Assembly: GCF_932526225.1 (NCBI RefSeq)
Contig: NC_064048.1
Coordinates: forward strand, 10,796,688-10,860,687
DNA: 64,000 nt
Direction: 5' to 3'
Source: Nematostella vectensis
Taxonomy: Eukaryota; Cnidaria; Anthozoa; Actiniaria; Edwardsiidae
The translations under genes were made by a program, and so were the position numbers. Under the pieces are notes generated by a model. It was not told where the DNA came from and searched no databases. It saw only the letters and a list, made by a program, of their open reading frames with translations. The first letter of the stretch is position 1, and every line of letters begins with the position of its first letter. This document shows, piece after piece, positions 55,866-64,000 of the stretch.

Positions 55866-58800
55866 ATTTAGATGTTAAATTTTTAAATTTTAGGTTGTTT
55901 TTGTATTTTTCAAATTGTAAAATTGTAGCATATACTTTTTTTTGGGGGGGGGAGGGATACATTTTTCTTTTTCCTTTTAAATTTTGCTATCCAGGTCACC
56001 CATTAATATCATATTACCTAGAAAAATATTATTAAATGAATAAATAAAAATGGAAATAACAGTCCATAAGTCCACCCTCTTGACTGTTTTGGAGAATGGG
56101 AGTTCAGATTTCAGTTATCTTGGCACAAGTTGCGTATCCACTTAGAACTCAGACAGTCTCTTCTGTAATGCTTGGATATCTATTGCAAAGTTGATCTTTT
56201 GTGCCACCTCTAGTGCCATTTTCCCATACACCATTGCTTGCTGGTACATCTGGTGACCATTATCTGGCCGTAAAACTAAGTTCCCCGGATGTTGATCGCG
56301 GGACTTTGAGCTAAGTAAACAGGATTATCATTGCTGAGAGTCATACTTAATTTGGAATTTTAACCCCGTATTTCGTCGTGGAAAGATTTGCTATTCGACA
56401 CGAGACGGGGAGACTCGATTCTCCCAACTATTGTACTGAAGTGAGTTACATACTAGCCTGCGGGGGGACTGGGGAGGGGGACTGCTTCAAGGTTTAAGTC
56501 AAAATGCTCTGGGTGTTTGGGAATAAACTAGAGGTAATCTTAATGCCTATGCCTATTGATTTCATCTACTCTAACCCTAAAGTTTGGGTCCATTCTCAAT
56601 ATAAGTTAAACATTTTGTTCTTCACAGTCCTTTGTTGCTAATAATTAAACTCATGCCTTCCTTTCATTTTTTCTTTTTACTGGGATACCTGTGGTAGCCC
56701 AGTCATATTAATGCAACTGGTTTATTTTATTTTATATCTTTTGTCAACCCGAGAAATCTGCAATGTGCGATTTATATTTAGTGTTCTCACTATGATCTTA
56801 CCGATACAAATTGCATATGACAGAATATCGACTATTGCGTGAAATAACAAAGCACATATGCGCTTAGTGATGTTGTCTTAGCATTTCACAACGGGATGTT
56901 TAATCGCCTTGCAGATTAGAAAGGAAATAAATGGTGATCCTAGTATGACATCTCTACCCCTATAACTAAGCGAAATATACTGGTTCCGCCGGTTCCGCTG
57001 CCGCAAGCTGAGGTAGTCGCCATCTTGGAATTTAGAATTTCATATATCTACGATTTATGTATTTGTGCAGAATCAAGGCCTAATTGGCGATTTAATGGCT
57101 GAAAACTTTCCATAGCTTTACTTTTTCTAAGAACACATGCTTTCTTTAGATAAGTTTTGTTTTCTTCCTAAAATACCTTTATTCCTCATTGAATGCCATT
57201 ATGGAACAATTTCATGGAGCAACTAGAGAATTGTGTTGTCTTTGTAGTGTTGCTGGTCTTGATCCTTGAAAAAAATGTTCCCTCTACATACCTAAGGGAT
57301 AGTATTTGGTAGAATTTTAAACCGTGAAAAATAGAAAATCACCCTGTCTACTTTCAATGAGTACCCCCCCCCCCCCCCCCAACTTGGAGAGATGATGCTT
57401 CTTACCTTTCTTGCCCGAATCAATGTTGCGATATTTACAACGAGACTCAAGATTATACATATATTTTTATTACAATCAAAGGCGGTGTTTTTATGACAGA
57501 AAAGTCTTTGTCTTACAAGTGACAATACATGGGCCTAAACAAATTGCAGATGCACATTCAATCCCTCAGGTATCCCAGTCAACCCTGCGCGCATGGTCTA
57601 GTTCTTTCTAAGATAAAACCTCTTTTTTATTGAATATGTTTTTTATGAAACATTTGCAATTAAAAAAAAAAAAAAAAACTAGAGGATTCAAGTTCTTCTT
57701 GTGTTGGTGGGGTTTAAGATAACATTACAGAAAACACATTTAAGATTTAATTACTGAATTCTATTACAGTTCCAGCTCTGCTGTGGCTTTGTTCTCTATG
57801 CTAGCCTATGCCCTCTACTCCCAAAGAGATGGCATACATGATGACACTAGACTTTTCATGAAATATATCCTGATATATTTCAGGATTTCTATATAGCCCT
57901 CTCATTTGACGCCAAAATATTTTTGTCTAAACAATATAGGACGTTTTATAAAAGAAATATTTTCAAAAAAGAGTGTTCTTGTAATTCTAAACCATTCTAC
58001 TTCTATCGGGGCTTCCCCTGCTCAATGGACCGTACGACTTCCGCTCTGTTCGCATTAATTATCTAGCTCGCAATATTACTTTAAAACCGAAATTGTGGCA
58101 AGCGGAAGTTAACGCTTCTACTGATTTCACGGTTGTATGCGGAAGTAGAGCAAATTCAGAAGACACTTTGCACAATGTAGATTTTTAGATAGTCATTTTT
58201 GATAGCGATGGAACGGTTCAAGCACCGTTCAAGCCCGTTTAAGAGCTGCGGATTGTGTTTTCTCAGACTGGTCACACAACGCCTGCACAATGATCAAGAC
58301 AATGGAAACAGGTGACGTCAAATGACTAAATATGGAGAGTTGTATATAGCACCGTAGGAGTCAAAGATTGACTCAGTTTAGACACGGTGTACGGTGTGTA
58401 AAAGCAAGCACAAAATCGCGATGAAGTTTGCCGGAATTCATTGCACAAAGAGAGGCCTGAGGAAATAGCAAAGTACTGGATGATATATATGTTGATTACT
58501 GCTGAAGGTATGTTTTGTAGAAGCTATGCAGCTTCGTTGCTTTCGTTACACTTTGGTAATTACTAATTGCGAATACAAACAACTAGACGCCATGTTACAC
58601 CAATTAATAAGATGTGTTCTCTATTCTTTAGGTTATTTATTTATTTCGGATACTGGAGAATTCTATATCATCTACTTGGGCGTAATACTAAGCCCGATCA
58701 CGTCGAGTTTTGTTTATTACTAATTAATAGCGGTTGTTTTGTGCACCTCACACCATATGATATGGCTTACAAGAAGCGCGACATAGATGTCTTTTTGAGG

Positions 58801-61087
58801 TCACCCCTTTTCGATCTGCTTTTGCGGAATATTCGGCTAGTTCGCATTCCTTCGTGTTCATGTTTCACGGGTCTGACTGCCCCTGCTGTATTTCTACTCA
58901 CGTTAAAACTTGACAAGTCTCGACACATAAGCTCACCCGGAAGTAATCGAATATCCATGCAAAATTTAGAGGCTGTGACGACCAGGTTTGTGGTACCCTC
59001 CTTTGTAAAGCGGCAACCCACACAACAGCTATTTTATCCCTACAATTTAGATCAGTTATATGTGCACAACGTCTGAAGCAAATCGGTTTTGGCAGCAATC
59101 GTATGGATTCCCGCCTGAACCATTCCGAGTACTCTTGTTGAAAAGAGCTGATGAGACAACATGGAGTCGCTCAAGCAAGAACGAACTTCGATCCATTGTT
59201 TGGCGTGATTTTGCTATAATTCTGTAGCTTTTTGATGGATAAATTGCATAATAGTAAGAAAAACAAGTGACATTTAAGGTCTCTATATGCAGAATCATCT
59301 TTATTTTGGCATAAATTTATTCAGACAGACAAATAACAAATAAAGCGCAGACAAAAGTGCAATTTACAGTGTGTTGCCCCCATTACGGACGGTTTTAGCA
59401 TTTCATAGCTTTTTAGGAATAAAAAGAACACTTTTGATATTTTGCCAGTAACAAGATCGGACCTAAACCTAATGAAATACTCATAATATATCTTTTTTTT
59501 TTCAAGTTTAGGGCGCCGTGCTCGAAAAGTTTGTGTCACTGATTTGCCCTAATCAACTTCAGCACTATTTTCGTAACTTCTGCAATATATTACCAAATGC
59601 TTATAAAATTTAAATACGAATTTATCTTATTTAACTATGCCAACTTAAATTATGTGGATCTTCGAAGAGTATTTGTTTACTCGATAATTGCGCGCTTCTG
59701 AATCACAAATTCATCCGTTTGAATCCATCTAGACTTTCGTAAAAAATAATCATGAAATTTGGCATATCACAGTAATCTTATAGTAGTTTTACTGGTTCAA
59801 CTTAATAAAAATGCAACAAATCCTTTTATAACTTCCTCTTGTTTTGACCTTTTGCCGTAGACAGACGGCTTTGCAACAATATCTGTGAAACGTAGCGGCG
59901 TATGTATTTTACTTACTTCTGAATGGGTTCCCCCCCCCCCCCCAAAAAAAAAAAAAAAAATGACTGAAAAGTCACATTCAAATAATTATTGTAACCTGAT
60001 AAATAAAGTATCTAGAAAGAAGCAATAGTATATCCCAAAAGTGCTTAAAGACGCGGAAATTTATTGTTTTGTCTGTCTGCCATTAGAATGTGTTTAGAAA
60101 GTTTAAAGAACTAAATATTTGTAAAATTTTTACAAGCTGCTAATTATGTTGCAAATTTGGCGAGCGTTGTCTTTATGATATGATTTCACAAATTGGCACA
60201 ACGTTTATATGTACCTAAATCCCTTCAAAATTTCGTTTTGATGCAAAAACGAATTCCCACTATCTTTTTAAACATATTTCCAATAAGCAGTCTATTTGTG
60301 TCCGTGTTTAGGCACACTTCGTGAACAACAACTGTAAATTTTCAAAACGCTTTCATTCTTCTAAATTAGTAGCGAGATCAAAGAACTTCTATTCTAAGAG
60401 TATTTTACAATGCTCGATTGTTGGTATTTTCCTAACTCTAATTTACCAAAAGGACTGGTTTATGTGAAGCGTTAAATTTAAAAAGTTTGACTCACCTTCA
60501 AATAAACTTGAATTTTCCCGCTGTTAATAACGCCAGCTACTTAATTGCTACAGCACACGTGTGTAGTGTATAAGAGTTAGTTACTAAATAGGTAGATTAC
60601 TAAACTATTTCCTTCATATATTTTAAACAGGCTTTCGATGCAACCTGTCCGGAATTGGGTACCATCCGTAATTGGGGCAACACACTGTACACTTGATATC
60701 CCCTTTAGAATGATTATATTTTTTATAATTTTTTTCAAATATTGTGATTGTTAGTAACAACATAAGTATTAATGATAATGAGATTATTTTAGATAATGTA
60801 ACCATAAAGTTGAAATAAATTCACTAAACCCAGTTATTTGCAGCAATTTGTAATGCCTGTTGTATTTGGATTATCATGTGAAAGTTTTTAGCTTTACGAA
60901 ACCTCCCACTCTACAGGTCTATAATTTAGTAATTTAGACCTTTTTTGTCAATCCAATGTATGACAAAATCTGAGGCTGGGGGAACTGGATTGCAGAAAAA
61001 AGAAAACATATATATTTAGTATATTTTTTCCTCTTCAATTAAAAAAAAAAAGTAAAATCACTATTTTCTCACTTTGTCTTTTTGCAG
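55866..61087. other. No gene resolved
   Basis: About 5 kb with poly-C at 57367 and 59932, and AT-rich sequence. It may contain 5' exons of the gene with exons at 61088 and 63198, but I cannot place them. The frame at 58567-59076 has no recognisable domain. Confidence 0.4.
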
Positions 61088-63244
61088 GTTTTGAAAAAGA
61101 TGTACAGTCACCAGTCTGCAGAATCCGGGATTGACACTGATTATGAAGCAAAAGGTACAAGACCATACCAAGAGGGGTGGGGAAAGTGCATGCTTCCACC
61201 CCCCATCCCTCTGTTAGTCTGTCCAATACTTAACTTTTTCCATGTGATTCCAATGGATAGTTACCCTCTTTCATGGTTGCTCTAAAGTGGGTCATTTCTA
61301 TTGAAGGTCTATCAAATATTAACCCTATTCAGACCGGGCTTTTGGGGCTTCCTCTGACCGTAACTTTTGAACCAGTGAAGCTTTTATGACCAAATTTCAA
61401 AAGAATCATTATCTGACAAAGAGGGACAAAATGATATATTGTGTTGCCATAGTAACACAATATGACGTCATTATGACGTCATTTTTAAATGACGTCATAA
61501 TGACGTCCTTAAAAGGACATATAGTTATAAATATCCTATCTTTCGAGATCTTTGCAAAGAACATCCAAAATCCAAATAAGTTATCATAATCAGTTCTTAT
61601 TCAAAAAGCGACCTATATTCTTCAAAAAAATTGTCTTTATGACGTCAGGATGACGTCACTTAAGTGAGCAGAAACGGGCAATATTTCTATTTTTTTAAGA
61701 TGTGTATTTCTGTATGTCTTTTTTCGATAATCTTATTATCTTGCAGTAGACATATATTATTAGTGACACTGTTTCTATGACAACAATATGACACCTCTGA
61801 CGTCATTGATTGGCATGGTACCTTTAATATAGCATAAGTTTGCAACTGGACTCTTAATTAAAGTAATACATTTAATATCTTTCCCAAAAATGTTTTTTTT
61901 TTACTTTTTTATTTAAAATAGAGGAATATAAAAAGGATTTCGCCAAATTTAGATGTTAGTTAAAAAAAGCCAGGGATTTTTAGCTAATTATGTGACATCA
62001 GCATCCGCCATCTTGGATTTAATGAAAGTTATTTATTTTAATCAATAAAACTGGGTGGCAAAATACGAAGCTTTTTGACAATATTTAATCTTCGTTTCAA
62101 ATTGAATTGATGATTTCAGGTGGAAATGAATGATTTTTTTGCTATTTCTACACGCACTATTTCAAGAAGGTCAAAAGGTCATAAAAACACCACCACCCCT
62201 AAAATGGAGATTAAAATGGAAATTTTTATTGTGTTTTTTCAAACCTTGGTATAAAACGTTAATATGACATGGATTTGTGTTGAGCATGTCATATTTATAG
62301 TTGATCTTAACGACTTAAAGCATTTGCCTAATTTTCATTAACCCTCTGTTTTAAAACTTTGATGCTATGGTTATCATGGTACACATATGAAAATTTTGTT
62401 TACACCAAACTGATCCCAGATAAATTTTAGGAAAAGTCATCAAATTTCAATGCTCTAGCCCTACTTGTTCAAAAATTATTACAGCTCAAAGGTGCTTGTG
62501 GCCTCAAAAGCCCCCCCCCCCCCCCCGGTTTGAATAGGGTTAAGTTTTTTTCATGCGATACCCAGGCCCGTACCCAGGATTTTTTTTTCTTGGGGGGGGG
62601 GGGGGTGCGTAATCCGAAAAAGTGGACCTCATTTTTCCGGGGGGGGGGATTGGTTGGAGGAGTGAGCTCTCTATAAAAAAAAACGCCCCCGAAAGAACAA
62701 AGAGAATTTTTTTATGCCTTTGCAGCATCTCCGCAGGACGTTTATTGTCGATTTGGCCATGTAGCATAGTGATTTAGCTTATGCTTTATAGTTTTGGCTA
62801 CAAATAGCACGTTTATTGCGAACCGATAGCGGACCAATGACCGTTGTGTGTGTGCACAACTGGTGCACCCCCTGCACTCCCCTGGGTACGGGCCTGATAC
62901 CTATATGACTCACCCCTCCCCCCTTAACAGAAAATCTCGGCCAATGCCTGAGGTATTTTAGTGGTGGTGGTTAAAGGGGAAGGGGTATGAATACATGAAA
63001 GTTGACCCCAAATTTTATGTTGTTAGAAGGTCAATTACCAGACTTTTACAATTAAGATTTCAATTCCTCCTAGAACTTAAATACCCCCAGCAAGCTATTT
63101 GATTTAAAGCTTGTTTCTTCAGGCCCAGAATGACAATGATTTAATATAAACATAAACAAGATAAGAATATCTGATATTTTCTTTTCTTTTTTTTCAGAAA
63201 AGCCATCATTTATCCATGTAATACCAGATAAGATAAGATATGAT
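61088..63244 (+). CDS. Two internal exons of an unrecognised gene
   Basis: I do not recognise the protein. Exon A, 61088-61154, follows ctttttgcag and ends AAAG|gtacaa. It reads VLKKMYSHQSAESGIDTDYE then AK, leaving phase 1. Exon B, 63198-63244, follows a long pyrimidine tract (ttttttttcag), ends GAT|gtaagt and completes the codon to read EKPSFIHVIPDKIRYD. Phases 0-1 and 1-0 fit, and neither frame has a stop. The second TTAA-flanked MITE (61319-62543) sits in the intron between them. Earlier exons should lie before 61088 and later ones past the window end, or I have missed them. The alternative is chance: both exons are short. Confidence 0.45.
61319..62543 (-). mobile_element. TTAA-flanked MITE (piggyBac-like), copy 2
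   Basis: TTAACCCTATTCAGACCGGG at the left and its complement (one mismatch: ccggtttgaatagggttaa) at the right. It is reversed relative to 45069-46152. The interior includes a palindrome with 21 nt arms at 61464-61507 holding four GACGTCA-type sites. A poly-C run lies near the right end. Confidence 0.88.
62544..63197. other. Repeat-like sequence, no gene
   Basis: caggcccgtacccaggattt at 62562 and the complementary ccctgggtacgggcctg at 62880-62897 form inverted ends of a possible 335 bp element. Poly-G runs lie at 62593 and 62639. Confidence 0.5.
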
Positions 63245-63869
63245 GTAAGTATACTTATGTAGTTCATACAGTGAAATTTCCATAGATCTACAATGAGCAA
63301 AGCAGGCAGGAGAAGGGACGATCTTTTGCTTAATAACTACATGAAGCAATATAAAAAAAATAGTGGAGAGGACTCCTTGCTTAAAATCATTTTCTGACCT
63401 CTCCTTCTCTGTGGATCTACCCTATTTTTTTACCTCCTCGCATGGGATGTGAGTGAGTATCGAGGCGTGCACTCTATCCATGTGGCCCCCCTTGATGTTG
63501 GGTACCAGACACGGTTGGGAGAGGCAATCTACTCTATTGACCTTCACCCAGCATTTTTTTTTTCACACAGGTTTTTACTGCATTAATTTTTCTCTTTTAA
63601 TTTGTAAGTAAGGGTAGCAGGTGCTAGTTCTTTCTCTTATTGAAGGATCTTCAAACATTATGCTTTTTACCATATAATACCTGTGACTCTGCACTCCCAG
63701 GGGATATCCACCCCCTTTTTGAGTAAAAAAAGTCAATTTGTTTAAAGAAAATAAATGTCTGAGGGATAGGTTGTAGTCACCTACCATGAACCAAATGATC
63801 AGTTATATGGCGTCCGTTATCCACCCACTATTTTGAAATCCTGGACCCGCCCCTGCACCCCTCTCAGCC

Positions 63870-64000
63870 AAGGGTATGTACCTGACTAATAGGGTATGTA
63901 CCTGACTAATAGGGTATGTACCTGACTAATAGGGTATGTACCTGACTAATAGGGTATGTACCTGACTAATAGGGTGTGTACCTGACTAATAGGGTATATA
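63870..64000. repeat. 20 bp minisatellite running off the window end
   Basis: Units of agggtatgtacctgactaat, six or more, near-identical. The true length is unknown because it reaches the last base. Confidence 0.95.

Noticed and set aside
58567-59076. 169-codon + strand frame
   Set aside because: No recognisable domain, basic/Leu-rich random composition, and overlapping frames open on the other strand.

Overview
The window is eukaryotic, animal nuclear DNA. It is AT-rich, with short exons bounded by consensus GT..AG splice sites, many minisatellites, long G/C homopolymers and a dense load of short non-autonomous DNA transposons (MITEs). Gene content is metazoan: a secreted multi-LamG protein, class A GPCRs, an AEBP2-type Polycomb cofactor and a ZC3H10-type CCCH protein. 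The overall look fits an anthozoan cnidarian, and Nematostella vectensis is my best guess. That is an inference from style; no search was run.

Layout. 1-1000: two exons of an unrecognised minus-strand gene, next to a 22-23 bp satellite. 1600-3260: repeats and a 1.1 kb MITE. 4941-26410 (+): a complete 16-exon gene for a secreted protein of about 924 residues with four LamG-like jellyroll domains. I joined its exons by hand and all phases agree. Its introns hold minisatellites, a fold-back-like element, a truncated LINE and several MITEs. 27.6-29.7 kb: inverted-repeat elements and a 21 bp array. 30119-34707 (-): a two-exon class A GPCR whose intron is mostly tandem repeats. 34.7-43.0 kb: no gene seen, scattered repeats. 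43018-44158 (+): a GPCR-like sequence broken by four frameshifts. 45069-46152: a TTAA-flanked MITE with a second copy at 61319-62543. 46611-50208 (-): a five-exon AEBP2 homologue. 51357-52286 (+): a ZC3H10 homologue, head-to-head with AEBP2 across about 1.15 kb. 55.1-55.9 kb: LINE remnant. 61088-63244 (+): two exons of an unrecognised gene.

The most unusual signal is recurrent. At least five tandem arrays start at, or within about 25 nt of, a 5' splice site. In three of them the repeat unit contains the end of the exon plus the GT donor, so the intron begins with a ladder of copied donors (13 at LamG exon 10, 5 at LamG exon 15, about 7 in the GPCR intron). This looks like a repeated mode of minisatellite birth at exon/intron junctions, with possible effects on splicing.
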